A stretch of DNA of 64,000 bases from Salinisphaera sp963835375 (GCA_963835375.1 CAWIGB010000021.1:7025-71024), one strand, 5' to 3'. Positions 1 through 9,042 are shown, counted from the first letter of the stretch. The notes: generated from the sequence alone by a model not told the origin. Numbers and translations: made by a program.

Positions 1-214
1 TCCACAGCCTGGCGCGGGCTGCGAACCTCGGCTCGCAAGCCCTTAAAGACGATCCGAGGCCGCTTGTTCAATGCCATGCTCGTGCGCCGACAGTCCACCG
101 CGGCGAGGCGTATCATGGCGCGAACACACTTCAGGATAGACTGGGCTTATCCCCGACGGCGGCCTCGCGAGCGCCCCGTATTCCTCGCGATGGTCGTGCC
201 CGCCGATTACGTTA

Positions 215-838
215 GTGTCAGGCATGCCCGATATCACTCAGTTCATCTCGGACTACGGCCCGTGGGCCATTTTCGTGCTCGTTCTGCTCGAGGACTTCGG
301 CATTCCCGTGCCCGGCGAGACCGCGCTGATCTCGGCTGCCCTGCTGGCCTCCCAGGGCAAGCTGCCGATCGAGCTGTTGCTGCCGGCGGCCTGGTTGGGC
401 GCCGTGATCGGCGACAACATCGGCTATGCCATCGGCCGCTTCGGCGGGCGGCGCGTCGTGGTGCGATACGGCGCGCGCGTGGGCATCACGGACGCGAGGC
501 TGGCGCGCATCGAACGGTTCTTCCAGCGGCGTGGCGGCGCCATCGTCATCGTGGCCCGGTTTTTCGTCGGCCTGCGGCAGCTCAACGGCATCGTGGCCGG
601 CATTGGCTGTATGGCCGCGCCGCGGTTCGCGCTCTATAACGCGATCGGCGCTGCACTCTGGGTGGGCGCGTGGGGGTTCGGAACCTATTGGTTCGGCAAG
701 CATTTCGAGCAGGCTCTGGAACATTTCGGGCCGATCGGCATGTACGCCGCAGCCGGCATTGCCGTGCTCGTGGTGGTCAGCTATCTGATCTGGCGGTTCG
801 TCTACCGCGGCCGGGTTCCGGGCTCAAGCAACTCCTGA
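215..838 (+). CDS. DedA family membrane protein
   Basis: DedA/SNARE-associated (VTT domain) inner-membrane protein, 207 aa, the usual size. Family members act in lipid-carrier flipping and membrane homeostasis; the substrate here is unknown. Seen: the N-terminal re-entrant motif EDFGIPVPGET near residues 26-36, a GDNIGYAIGR segment near 69-78, an arginine-containing FFVGLRQLNG segment, and a hydrophobic C-terminal helix ending in a basic tail. GTG at 215 gives the longest form; ATG at 224 is equally possible and neither has a clear ribosome-binding site. It stands alone. A second, different DedA protein lies at 25232. Confidence 0.88.
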   Translation: MSGMPDITQFISDYGPWAIFVLVLLEDFGIPVPGETALISAALLASQGKLPIELLLPAAWLGAVIGDNIGYAIGRFGGRRVVVRYGARVGITDARLARIERFFQRRGGAIVIVARFFVGLRQLNGIVAGIGCMAAPRFALYNAIGAALWVGAWGFGTYWFGKHFEQALEHFGPIGMYAAAGIAVLVVVSYLIWRFVYRGRVPGSSNS

Positions 839-962
839 TCCTACAGCAGGCGCATGCCGTGACAGCATCTAAGACGAAATACTAACAGGAATGGGACCGA
901 TTCCATTGTAGGGTGTGCCGCCTTTCGCCGCCCTATCCGCTACTGCGCAGAAGAATCGTCGC

Positions 963-2343
963 ATGGATCATTGGCACCAGACACTGTCCACGGGGCCGTT
1001 GCTGGGTATCGCAGCTGCCGCTATCGCGCTGCTGCTCGTCCTCATCATCCGTTTCAAGGTGCATGCCTTTCTGGCATTGACCATCGTCAGCCTGGTCACC
1101 GCCTTCGCCACGCTGATTCCGCCGAACAGATTCTGCCGACCATGCTGGGCGGCTTTGGCGACACGCTGGCCTCGGTGGCCCTGCTGGTCGGCTTCGGCGC
1201 CATGCTCGGCCGGCTGGTGGAGCACTCGGGCGGCGCCAAGGTGCTGGCCGATCGCATGGTCGAGGTATTCGGCGAAAAGCGCGCCCCGTTCGCGCTCGGT
1301 CTGGCCTAGCTGTTCATGGGCTTCCCGATCTTCTTCGATGCCGGCCTGGTGGTGATGCTGCCGATCATCTTCGCGGTCGCCCGCCGACTGGACGGCCCGG
1401 TGTTGCTCTATGGCCTGCCGGCGGCCGGCGCGTTCTCGGTGATGCACGTATTCGTGCCGCCGCATCCCGGGCCGGTCACCGCGATCGCCGCCTACGGCGC
1501 CAACCCGGGGCTGGTGCTGCTGACCGGCATCATCGTGGCGTTTCCGATGTGGTATGTCTCCGGCTATCTCTGGGGCAAGATCGCGGGGCGCCGCTATCCG
1601 TTCGCGGTGGCCGAGCATCTGTTCGGCAGCACCGATCACGACACCATCGACAATCCGCCGCGGGTATCCACCGTCTCGGTGCTGCTGCTGATCCCGCTGG
1701 TGCTGATCTTCGCCAATACCGGCCTGCATTTCGCCGATACGCTGAACTGGGTGAACGGCAATGCAACCTGGTTCCATGTGCTGCGCCTGGTCGGCCAGAC
1801 GCCGGTCGCCCTGCTCATCTCAGTGCTGGCCGCCTCCTACGTGCTCGGCTGGCGCCGCGGTGAGCACGGCAGCGCGCTGGAAAAGATTCTGGATCCTCGG
1901 CCCTGCCGGCGATCTGCTCGGTGGTGTTGATCATCGGCGCCGGTGGCATGCTCGGCGGCGTGCTTCAGGCCTCCGGCATCGGCGATGCACTGGCGGGTTC
2001 ACTCAACAATCTCGGCCTGCCGATCATCGTGGCCACCTATGTGGTTGCGGTGATGATCCGGCTGGCTCAGGGTTCGGCCACGGTGGCACTGGTGACCGCC
2101 GCCGGGCTGATGGCGCCGGCGGTGGCCCAGGGCGATTATTCGGCGATGCAGGTGGTCGCCATCGTGTTCGCGACCGCGGCCGGCTCGGTGTTCGCCAGCC
2201 ACGTCAACGATTCCGGCTTCTGGCTGGTCGGGCGCTTGATGGGCATGGACGTGGCCACGACACTCAAGACCTGGACGGTGCAGCAGGCGCTCGAATCGAT
2301 CGTCGCCTTCGTCATCGCCTATGCCATCTTCGCAATCTTCTAG
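963..2343 (+). pseudogene. Gluconate:H+ symporter (GntP family), disrupted
   Basis: Gluconate permease of the GntP/GntT family, importing gluconate with protons. The reading frame starts at ATG 963 and is broken three times: a frameshift near 1120-1130, an in-frame TAG at 1307-1309 between ALGLA and LFMGFPIFFDAG, and a second frameshift near 1893-1905. The pieces join into one protein of about 460 aa with family hallmarks: LVGFGAMLGRLVEHSGGA, a GFPIFFDAGLVVMLPI helix, the HVFVPPHPGP loop and a C-terminal NDSGFWLV segment. The SDR gene 12 bp downstream fits a gluconate-use operon. Two indels plus a stop could be sequencing errors or a true pseudogene; this is the one broken gene here where real decay is plausible. 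Confidence 0.85.
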
Positions 2344-2355
2344 AGGAGCGATCTC

Positions 2356-3126
2356 ATGAGCGATGCGCTGTTCGATGTCGCGGGCAAGCTGGCACTGATC
2401 ACCGGTTCCTCGCGCGGGCTCGGCGCCGAGCTGGCGCGAGGACTGGCCGAGCGCGGCGCACGGGTTGTCCTGCACGGGCGCGATCCGGACAAGCTCGCGG
2501 CAGCGGCCGAGCGGCTCGCCGGCGAGACCGGCGCCGACGTGGCGTACGTGGCCTTCGACGTGACCGATGCCGCGGCCGTGAAGCAGGCGATCGCCGAGGT
2601 GATCACCGCCCACGGCCTGCCGGACATCCTGGTCAACAACGCCGGCCTGCAGAAAAGAGCACCGTTTGCGGACTTCGAGCCGGCCGACTGGGACGCGGTG
2701 GTCGCGACCAATCTGTCGAGTGCGTTCTATGTCGCCAATGCGATGGCCGGGCCGATGAGCGAGCGCGGTTCGGGCAAGATCGTGAACCTCGGCTCGGTGC
2801 AGTCGAAGCTCGCCCGCGAGACGATCGCGGCCTATTCAGCCTCGAAGGGCGGCGTGGCCATGCTCACCCAGGGCATGGCGGCGGATCTCGCGCGCTACAA
2901 CATTCAGGTGAACTGTATCTCGCCCGGCTATTTCCAGACCGACATGAACACCGCGCTCTGGCAGGACGAGGATTTCGATGCCTGGATCAAAAAACGCACG
3001 CCGGCGGCGCGCTGGGGCCAGCTCGACGAGTTGATCGGCACGCTGGTCTATCTCTGCTCGAACGCCTCGAACTTCGTCTCCGGCCAGAATATCTTCGTCG
3101 ACGGCGGCATGACCTCGGTAGTGTGA
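2356..3126 (+). CDS. SDR oxidoreductase, probable gluconate 5-dehydrogenase
   Basis: Classical short-chain dehydrogenase, 256 aa. Seen: the cofactor motif TGSSRGLG at residues 16-23, NNAG at 94-97, catalytic Ser147, Tyr160 and Lys164 (YSASKGG), and the C-terminal FVDGGM typical of this fold. Closest family feel is gluconate 5-dehydrogenase (Gno/IdnO), interconverting gluconate and 5-ketogluconate, or 2-deoxy-D-gluconate 3-dehydrogenase (KduD). It follows the gluconate permease by 12 bp, with GAGGAG-type Shine-Dalgarno bases before the ATG, so co-transcription is likely. The SDR class is certain; the substrate is inferred from the neighbour. Confidence 0.85.
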   Translation: MSDALFDVAGKLALITGSSRGLGAELARGLAERGARVVLHGRDPDKLAAAAERLAGETGADVAYVAFDVTDAAAVKQAIAEVITAHGLPDILVNNAGLQKRAPFADFEPADWDAVVATNLSSAFYVANAMAGPMSERGSGKIVNLGSVQSKLARETIAAYSASKGGVAMLTQGMAADLARYNIQVNCISPGYFQTDMNTALWQDEDFDAWIKKRTPAARWGQLDELIGTLVYLCSNASNFVSGQNIFVDGGMTSVV

Positions 3127-3188
3127 AGACGCGCTGCCCGTCCGGCGGGTCGCAAGCAGCCAGCGGTCACCGGGCAACGGCTCCTTAG

Positions 3189-4007
3189 CTATTGTTTTCC
3201 TTTTTCTTTTTCGTCGTTCTTGCCGTTCTTTTTGTGCTTCTCGAGCAGATCCTGAACCGAATCCATAATGGCCGCGGGCCGGAACGGATAACGATCGACA
3301 TCTTGCCGGTTGGCAATGCCCGACAGCACCAGGATCGTATGCAGACCGGCCTCGATGCCGGCAACAACATCGGTATCCATCCGATCGCCGATCATGCCGG
3401 TACGCTCGGAATGCGCGCCGAGCTTGTTCATCGCCGAGCGGAACATCATCGGATTGGGCTTGCCGACGTAGTAGGGCTCGCGCTTGGTTGCGGCCGTGAT
3501 CAGGGCCGCAACCGCGCCCGTCGCGGGCAGCACACCTTCCGCGCTGGGGCCGGTCACATCCGGGTTGGTGGCGATGAAACGCGCCCCGTTGTTGATCAGG
3601 CGGATCGCTCTCGTGATCGCCTCGAACGAATAAGTCCGGGTTTCTCCGAGAACCACGAAATCCGGGTTGGTATCGGTCATGACGAAGCCGGCCTCGTGCA
3701 TCGCCGTGGTCAGGCCAGCCTCGCCGATGATGAAGGCCGAGCCCTCGGGCGCCTGATCGGCCAGAAACGCGGCGGTTGCCAGCGCCGAGGTCCAGATCTG
3801 GTCTTCCGGCACCTCGATGCCGCTGCGCGATAGCCGGGCCGACAGATCGCGCGGCGTATAGATGGAGTTGTTGGTCAGCACCAGAAAACGAGTGTCGCTG
3901 GCCCGCCACTGGTTGATCAGTTCGGCGGCACCCGGCAGCGCCTTGTTCTCATGCACCAACACACCGTCCATGTCGGTCAGCCAGCAGTCGATCTTGCGTT
4001 GTGTCAC
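3189..4007 (-). CDS. HAD-IIA hydrolase, NagD-like
   Basis: Haloacid-dehalogenase subfamily IIA phosphatase, 272 aa, related to NagD and p-nitrophenyl phosphatases. Seen: nucleophile motif DMDGVLV (Asp12, Asp14), the motif II stretch LTNNS, a capping region, the lysine-bearing YVGKPNPMMF motif and the acidic GDRMDTDVVAG motif. Family members dephosphorylate nucleotides or sugar phosphates; the substrate is unknown. Oddity: the last 20 residues are an unusually Lys/Asn-rich hydrophilic tail, encoded by an A-rich stretch unlike the surrounding sequence. It converges on the SDR gene and stands alone. Confidence 0.9.
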   Translation of the reverse strand: MTQRKIDCWLTDMDGVLVHENKALPGAAELINQWRASDTRFLVLTNNSIYTPRDLSARLSRSGIEVPEDQIWTSALATAAFLADQAPEGSAFIIGEAGLTTAMHEAGFVMTDTNPDFVVLGETRTYSFEAITRAIRLINNGARFIATNPDVTGPSAEGVLPATGAVAALITAATKREPYYVGKPNPMMFRSAMNKLGAHSERTGMIGDRMDTDVVAGIEAGLHTILVLSGIANRQDVDRYPFRPAAIMDSVQDLLEKHKKNGKNDEKEKGKQ

Positions 4008-4263
4008 GAAGCCCTCGGCATTGTTTGGTCACGATGATTCGATCATACCGGCTCGGCCGATTGCGTCTCCGATATCGGCAATCTGCGCTCGAGACAGGAT
4101 TCCATCGAGCGTTAGTTAATTTTACCAAATTATTGAATTATTCGGCGAATCAGTTGTTTATTTACTTCGCCTTTAAGTTGTTCATGGATCTGGACTTGCA
4201 CGCTTCATTGTATTGCGCATAGGTTCAAATGGCACATGCAATAAAAACCAATCAGGGGGAAGA

Positions 4264-4554
4264 ATGAAGAAATTGATTTTTGCCGCGATCGCCGGCTCGC
4301 TGTTCTATGCCGCTTCGGCGCTGGCCGCGGTCAACATCAATACCGCCACGGCCGATCAACTGCAGACGCTCGACGGCATCGGCAGCGTGAAGGCCCAGGC
4401 CATCATCAAGGACCGCAAGGCCAATGGGGACTACGACAGTCTGGGTCAACTGAGCCGGGTCGACGGCATCGGGGCCAAGACTGTCGAAAACCTGCGCTCG
4501 GAGGCTACGGTCAACGACACCGCCGACGGCTCCGATACCGGCAGCGAGAGCTGA
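4264..4554 (+). CDS. ComEA-type helix-hairpin-helix DNA-binding protein
   Basis: Small secreted or periplasmic protein, 96 aa, with a signal peptide (MKKLIFAAIAGS...ALA, cleavage near residue 20) followed by the two-hairpin HhH domain of ComEA: VNINTATADQLQTLDGIG then LSRVDGIGAKTVENL. ComEA-family proteins bind double-stranded DNA during natural transformation, though many short copies have no proven role. Start chosen at 4264 because AGGGGGA lies 4-10 bases upstream and the signal peptide begins there. An AT-rich 150-bp leader precedes it, and an imperfect hairpin at 4563-4593 could end transcription. The C-terminal tail is acidic and serine-rich. Confidence 0.88.
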   Translation: MKKLIFAAIAGSLFYAASALAAVNINTATADQLQTLDGIGSVKAQAIIKDRKANGDYDSLGQLSRVDGIGAKTVENLRSEATVNDTADGSDTGSES

Positions 4555-4562
4555 GCGGCCAG

Positions 4563-4593
4563 GAGGATCGGCCGGCGAGGCCGCGCCGATCCT
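4563..4593 (+). terminator. GC-rich hairpin after comEA
   Basis: Ten-base perfect arms GAGGATCGGC (4563-4572) and GCCGATCCTC (4584-4593) flank a 11-base loop, followed by TTCG. There is no long U-run, so it may be a weak or rho-assisted terminator for the comEA-like gene. Confidence 0.4.
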
Positions 4594-4649
4594 CTTCGCT
4601 CGATATGGCGGGCTGCGCGATCGACCCGAGTGACGCTACACTCGCGGGA

Positions 4650-5555
4650 ATGAACACCCAATCCGGCAAGCTGGTCATAGGTATCTCGTCCCGGGCACTG
4701 TTCGACCTGGAAGCCAGCCATGCCGTGTTCGAAACCCAGGGCCGCGAGGCCTATTGCAGCTACCAGATCGAGCACGAAGAAGACGTGCTCGAGCCCGGCG
4801 TAGCCTTCGGCCTCGTGCGCAAACTTCTGGCGCTCAACGATGCCGGGCGCGAGCGCGTCGAAGTGATCCTGTTATCACGCAATAGCGCGGATACCGGCCT
4901 GCGGGTGTTCAATTCCATAGCCCATCACGATCTGCCAATCACGCGGGCGGCCTTTACCAGCGGCGATTCGCCATGGCGCTACGTCTCGGCCTTCGGCGCC
5001 GATCTTTTTCTCTCGGCCGACCCGGACGATGTGCGTGCCGCCCTGGCGGCGGGCTGTGCGGCTGCGACAATCGTGCCCGGTCATTCACGCGCCGCCGGCG
5101 AAGGCGTGCTCAAGATAGCCTTCGACGGTGATGCCGTGCTGTTCTCCGACGAAGCGGAACGCATCTTCAAGCAACACGGGTTGGCGGCCTTCACCGAAGC
5201 CGAATCGGCCGCCGCCGGCCGGCCCCTTCCGGGCGGGCCGTTCAAGGCGTTTCTCGAGGCACTGACCCATATCCAGACTGAATTCGATCCGGCCGATTGT
5301 CCGATTCGAACCGCGCTGGTGACCTCGCGCAGTGCCCCGGCCCACGAGCGTGTGATCCGTACGCTGCGTGCTTGGCACATCCGTATCGACGAAGCCCTGT
5401 TTCTGGGCGGCATGGCCAAGGCTCAGTTCCTGCAGGCCTTCGGCGCCGATATCTTTTTCGATGACCAGGCCACCCATATTGGTCCGGCCTCCAGCCTGAT
5501 GGCAGCCGGCCACGTGCCGCACGGCGTGGCCAACGAGCCCTCGGCCACGGGCTAG
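4650..5555 (+). CDS. 5'-nucleotidase, cytosolic type I family
   Basis: Protein of 301 aa resembling the 5'-nucleotidase family of vertebrate cN-I and its bacterial relatives, which hydrolyse AMP and other 5'-mononucleotides. Seen: an N-terminal LVIGISSRALFDLE stretch, where the family has an alternative form of the HAD nucleophile region, a VILLSRNSADTGLRVFNSI segment, an RAAFTSGDSP segment, LVTSRSAPAHERVIRTLRAW and a C-terminal IFFDDQ acidic motif. ATG 4650 is preferred over the upstream in-frame start at 4605 because homology begins right after it. The gene ends four bases into the convergent gene on the other strand. Confidence 0.85.
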   Translation: MNTQSGKLVIGISSRALFDLEASHAVFETQGREAYCSYQIEHEEDVLEPGVAFGLVRKLLALNDAGRERVEVILLSRNSADTGLRVFNSIAHHDLPITRAAFTSGDSPWRYVSAFGADLFLSADPDDVRAALAAGCAAATIVPGHSRAAGEGVLKIAFDGDAVLFSDEAERIFKQHGLAAFTEAESAAAGRPLPGGPFKAFLEALTHIQTEFDPADCPIRTALVTSRSAPAHERVIRTLRAWHIRIDEALFLGGMAKAQFLQAFGADIFFDDQATHIGPASSLMAAGHVPHGVANEPSATG

Positions 5556-6211
5556 CGTTCGTCTTCGACCCTGGACTGTGTCGGCCGCCCACCGGGAAAA
5601 CGGGTGGCCAGGATATAGCGACGGAAATCGTCGTTGAGATCGTCCAGAATCTCGTCCTTGGCTTCGACCACCATCAATCGCCGAGTGCTGAGGAGCGTGG
5701 GGTAATCAAGGACGAGGATGAGATGCGCGAAACGCCAGTCCGGATCTTCGACCTGTTCGGCGGTCAGAGCCCAGAGCCCGGCGGTCTGAGCCGGCAGTTC
5801 GACGAAATTGCGTTCGATCAGCCCCGCCCGTTCGTGCCGCGTGAGCACCGAGTTGCGGCGGCGGGCGATGATGTCGTCGTTGCGCCGTGGCCGGATCACG
5901 TCACCCGTGTCGCCGAAATAGGTCAAACTCACATGGGTGTCATTCGTCGTGATCAAGCGTACGTCGCGAATGGTCACCCGCACATTCGTACCGTTGGCAC
6001 AGACGATGTGCACGCGATTTTCATCGGGGTCGCTGCGTTCGGGGCGGATCAAGCGCTTGAGCTTGAACTCGAGACTCTTGTTGCGCAGCACGAAGAAGCC
6101 ATAGACCAGGCCGGACCAGACCACGAACGACATCACGGTGGCAAAGATGTTTTGTAGAATCGTCCCCCAAGCCACCCGCGCCCCTCCGTCGTGTATCGGC
6201 CGCAACTTCAT
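5552..6211 (-). CDS. Hypothetical single-pass membrane protein
   Basis: Not recognised. 219 aa. One hydrophobic helix near residues 15-43 (TILQNIFATVMSFVVWSGLV...) is followed by a basic stretch and about 165 cytosolic residues with a beta-rich middle (VHIVCANGTNVRVTIRDVRL, TNDTHVSLTYFGD) and a charged tail. No enzymatic motif was seen. It is divergent from the MtfA-like gene at 6253 with only 41 bp between the starts, so the two probably share a control region. Codon use looks like its neighbours. Confidence 0.75.
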   Translation of the reverse strand: MKLRPIHDGGARVAWGTILQNIFATVMSFVVWSGLVYGFFVLRNKSLEFKLKRLIRPERSDPDENRVHIVCANGTNVRVTIRDVRLITTNDTHVSLTYFGDTGDVIRPRRNDDIIARRRNSVLTRHERAGLIERNFVELPAQTAGLWALTAEQVEDPDWRFAHLILVLDYPTLLSTRRLMVVEAKDEILDDLNDDFRRYILATRFPGGRPTQSRVEDER

Positions 6212-6252
6212 AGTTCAGACGAGATGATCGCCGATCTGCCCGGCGCAAAGCC

Positions 6253-7053
6253 ATGAACCTGTTCACGAGCCTGCTGGTGGTGGCCGGCGCGCTGGCCGGC
6301 GTGGCCTTGATTATCCTCGGCCCGGGCTGGCTGCGGCGGCGCCCGGCCTTGTCGGCAGCCCAACGTCGTCGGCTGGGCCGGCTCATGCCGTGGACACGGC
6401 GGCTCGACCCCCGCCGTCGCGCACGTCTGCAGGCGCGTACGGCGCGCATCCTGCATGATATCGATCTGATCGGCGACTCGGGCCGCGCGCTGAACGAGAA
6501 CCAACGTCTGGCCGTGGCCGGCCAGGTTGGCATGCTTTGTCTGGGCGCCCAACCAAGTCAGGCGCGTCTTCCCACTGAGATCGTGGTGCACACGGATGCC
6601 GAAAGCGAGTGGTCGGGCCCGCCCGTAGCCGGCCTACTGGAGGATCTCGGCGAAATGGCCACAGGCGCCAGCTGGCAGACGCTGAGGCTGCATGTCTCGT
6701 GGCCGGGAATCGTGGCAGCACTGGAAGGCGGCCCGCACAATCCGATCGTGCGGCAGATCGTGCGACTGCACGATTTCTCCGTGCCCACGACGGTGATCGC
6801 CGGTGGCTACACCTGGGGCGATGCGCTCGATCAGGAATGGCGGCACTTACGCGAAACCCGCTCCAACCTGTTGCCGGTGGACGACGATATCGCGCTCGAC
6901 GAGTTCTTCGGGCAGGCAGCCGAGGCGTTCTTCCAACGCGGCGAGGCCCTGGCCGCCGCCCACCCCGATCTTTATGCCGTACTGGCCGCTTATTTCGATA
7001 TCGAGACGGCGCCCCGCCGACCGGCCGGGCACCGCACGCTGGCTACTCGTTAG
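6253..7053 (+). CDS. MtfA-like protein with degenerate zinc motif
   Basis: 266 aa, matching the length and overall pattern of MtfA (Mlc titration factor, peptidase family M90). Shared landmarks: N-terminal RLGRLMPWTRRL, a GASWQTLRLHVSW stretch, an HN pair (162-163), and the C-terminal DEFFGQAAEAFFQRGEAL...HPDLYAVLAAYF block. MtfA normally has HExxH followed by xLD three residues after the HN pair; here the same spacing reads RQIVRLHD (Arg167, Gln168, Arg171, Asp174), so both zinc histidines and the catalytic glutamate are gone. The downstream glutamate (Glu217) remains. The frame is intact, with a hydrophobic N-terminal helix (residues 4-24). Probably a non-enzymatic, perhaps membrane-tethered, paralogue. 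Confidence 0.78.
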   Translation: MNLFTSLLVVAGALAGVALIILGPGWLRRRPALSAAQRRRLGRLMPWTRRLDPRRRARLQARTARILHDIDLIGDSGRALNENQRLAVAGQVGMLCLGAQPSQARLPTEIVVHTDAESEWSGPPVAGLLEDLGEMATGASWQTLRLHVSWPGIVAALEGGPHNPIVRQIVRLHDFSVPTTVIAGGYTWGDALDQEWRHLRETRSNLLPVDDDIALDEFFGQAAEAFFQRGEALAAAHPDLYAVLAAYFDIETAPRRPAGHRTLATR

Positions 7054-8101
7054 TGATCTCGATCCGGCCGCTGCCTGGCAGCTGCTCGACGAAGCCGGCT
7101 CCAGCCAGTGTCGACGGGGTGTAGGCGCCGCCTTCCGGCGGTTCGCCGAGCAGCTTCCGAGCCAGCGCCAGGCTGGCATGGATCGTCACATCGTAGCCGT
7201 TGGCCACATGCACCCGGCCCACCCGGGCTGCGCCGGCATCGTTGCACACTTCGCCCCAGACGTATGTACCGTGCCGCGCCCTCGTGGCAGCATCCGGGCC
7301 CCGCACCCGCCCGGCGCGCGCCTTGAGGAAATTCCTGACCGGCGACAGACCGACCACCGGGCGCACCCAGTTCAGCCACTTCACCTGGCGGATGCGTGCC
7401 GGCGACATCGGCATATAGACCGCGACGTTCGGGATACGGGTCGAATAGTACGCGGTGGCGACGTCGCCCCAGGGGATCGTCATGGCAGGCTTCAGCCCAT
7501 CCCCGAAATCGATCTTACGAACATCGGCGGCGAGCGGCACCTTCACGATCCGGCCGTTGCGGCGTACACGACCGCCGCCAGCCAGACCGTCGACCGAGGT
7601 CTTGGCCGTGCCCGGCGACAGGCCAGAGCGCGAATCGAAGCCGAGCGCAAGCTCCGTGGCATCGGGCAACGCCTCGGCAAGCGCTGCGGCGACGCAATCG
7701 GTGGGCACCACATCGAACCCGGCGCCCGGACACAGTACCGCACCATTGTCGCGCGCCTCGGCATCCCGGCCGAAGACATGCTCGAACACCTCGATTTCGC
7801 CCGTGATATCGAGGTAGTGAGTGCCGGTGGCGATGCAGGCCTCGACCATCGCCGGCGCGGTATCGATGAACGGCCCGGCACAATGCAGCACGACGTCGAT
7901 ATCCGCGAGCTGACCCGCCACGGCATCGCCCTCGAGATCGAACGGGCGGGCATCGAGCCCGAGCGTCTGGGCAAGTGCCGCGACCCGGGCGGCATTACGC
8001 CCCGAGAGCACCGGCGACAGGCCTTCGGCTACCGCCTGACGGGCGATCAATTCCCCGGTATAGCCGTAGGCACCGTAGATGAGGAGACGATCGTGACTCA
8101 T
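7043..8101 (-). CDS. Saccharopine dehydrogenase-like / trans-acting enoyl reductase family
   Basis: 352 aa with an N-terminal Rossmann fold: MSHDRLLIYGAYGYTGELIAR carries the GAxGYTG nucleotide motif, then LSGRNAARVAAL and VLHCAGPF. This pattern defines the saccharopine-dehydrogenase-like NADP-binding family, which includes mycobacterial trans-acting enoyl reductases and many proteins of unknown role. The substrate cannot be read from sequence. Its start overlaps the stop of the upstream SDR by four bases (ATGA), so they form a two-gene operon. The 3' end overlaps the MtfA-like gene by 11 bp in convergent orientation. Confidence 0.85.
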   Translation of the reverse strand: MSHDRLLIYGAYGYTGELIARQAVAEGLSPVLSGRNAARVAALAQTLGLDARPFDLEGDAVAGQLADIDVVLHCAGPFIDTAPAMVEACIATGTHYLDITGEIEVFEHVFGRDAEARDNGAVLCPGAGFDVVPTDCVAAALAEALPDATELALGFDSRSGLSPGTAKTSVDGLAGGGRVRRNGRIVKVPLAADVRKIDFGDGLKPAMTIPWGDVATAYYSTRIPNVAVYMPMSPARIRQVKWLNWVRPVVGLSPVRNFLKARAGRVRGPDAATRARHGTYVWGEVCNDAGAARVGRVHVANGYDVTIHASLALARKLLGEPPEGGAYTPSTLAGAGFVEQLPGSGRIEITNE

Positions 8102-8931
8102 GCCGGCTCTCCTTTGCGCGGTTTGAGCATCGAGCGCGCGGTTTTTTCCACCGCACGGAAGAACAACTGCGGCTGCAACCGTTTCAATCGATACTGCCAG
8201 CGCGTGTCGCGGTGTGTCAGCACCAGGAAGTGCCGCTTGGCGACGGCCTCAAAGATCTGATCAGCCACATCTTCGGCAGTCACCCCGGAGCGCGCCATCA
8301 ATTTCTCCACCAGCGCCTCCCGCCCCGGAATGGTGCTGCGAAACGACTCCATAAGGTTGGTCGCGAAGAACGCCGGGCAGGCCACGGTCACATTCACCCC
8401 GTTGCGGCGTTCTTCAGCTCGCAGGGTTTCCGACAATGACAGCACGCCCGCCTTGGCGACATTGTAGGACGCCATGCCGGGCGCGTTGGCGATCGCCGCG
8501 AACGAAGCCGTGTTCACGATATGTCCACCGGAGGCACGAAGCGGGGGGATCGCCGCTCGACAGCCGCGTACCACGCCCATCAGGTTGATGTCGACGATCC
8601 AGTCCCAGTCTGCCTGCGGCGTGTCGGCGACCGTGCCCGACGAGGCGACGCCGGCGTTGTTGACGAAAACGTCCACGCCGCCCCATTCCGCCTCGAGGCG
8701 TGCGATGAGTTGCTCGAAATCCGATTCACGGCGAGTGTCCAGCGTCTGGGCCATGGCCTCGCCGCCGGCCTCGTTGACCTCGCCGGCGACACGGCGGGCC
8801 CGCCCGGTCTGGATGTCGGTGACCGCCACCCGCCAGCCGGCCCGGGCGTAGCGAAGCGCCAAGGCGCGACCGAGACCGCTGCCGGCCCCCGTGATCGCGA
8901 TACGTCCATGTCGGGTATTGTGATTGCTCAT
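8098..8931 (-). CDS. SDR family oxidoreductase
   Basis: Short-chain dehydrogenase, 277 aa from ATG 8931 (an in-frame GTG at 8940 would add three residues). Seen: cofactor motif TGAGSGLGRALALRYA, NNAGVASSG, catalytic serine in NTASFAA, YNVAKAG (Tyr-x3-Lys) and a C-terminal extension ending in a basic LKPRKGEPA tail. The extension resembles SDRs acting on lipids or long-chain substrates. It is the first gene of an operon with the saccharopine-dehydrogenase-like protein, suggesting a shared lipid or secondary-metabolite pathway (inference). No strong Shine-Dalgarno precedes either start. Confidence 0.85.
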   Translation of the reverse strand: MSNHNTRHGRIAITGAGSGLGRALALRYARAGWRVAVTDIQTGRARRVAGEVNEAGGEAMAQTLDTRRESDFEQLIARLEAEWGGVDVFVNNAGVASSGTVADTPQADWDWIVDINLMGVVRGCRAAIPPLRASGGHIVNTASFAAIANAPGMASYNVAKAGVLSLSETLRAEERRNGVNVTVACPAFFATNLMESFRSTIPGREALVEKLMARSGVTAEDVADQIFEAVAKRHFLVLTHRDTRWQYRLKRLQPQLFFRAVEKTARSMLKPRKGEPA

Positions 8932-9042
8932 ATCTGACACGCATTATTGTCACAATCGCGAGCATACGCCAACGTATTGCCAATGTCTTGTTGGCGGCGC
9001 ATGGTCGGCGAGACGTGCATTGCCGAAACTTCAGGAGAAGCG

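Noticed and set aside
1..214. Open frames on both strands at the left edge
   Set aside because: No homology, no ribosome-binding site, arginine-rich shadow translations of GC-rich DNA.
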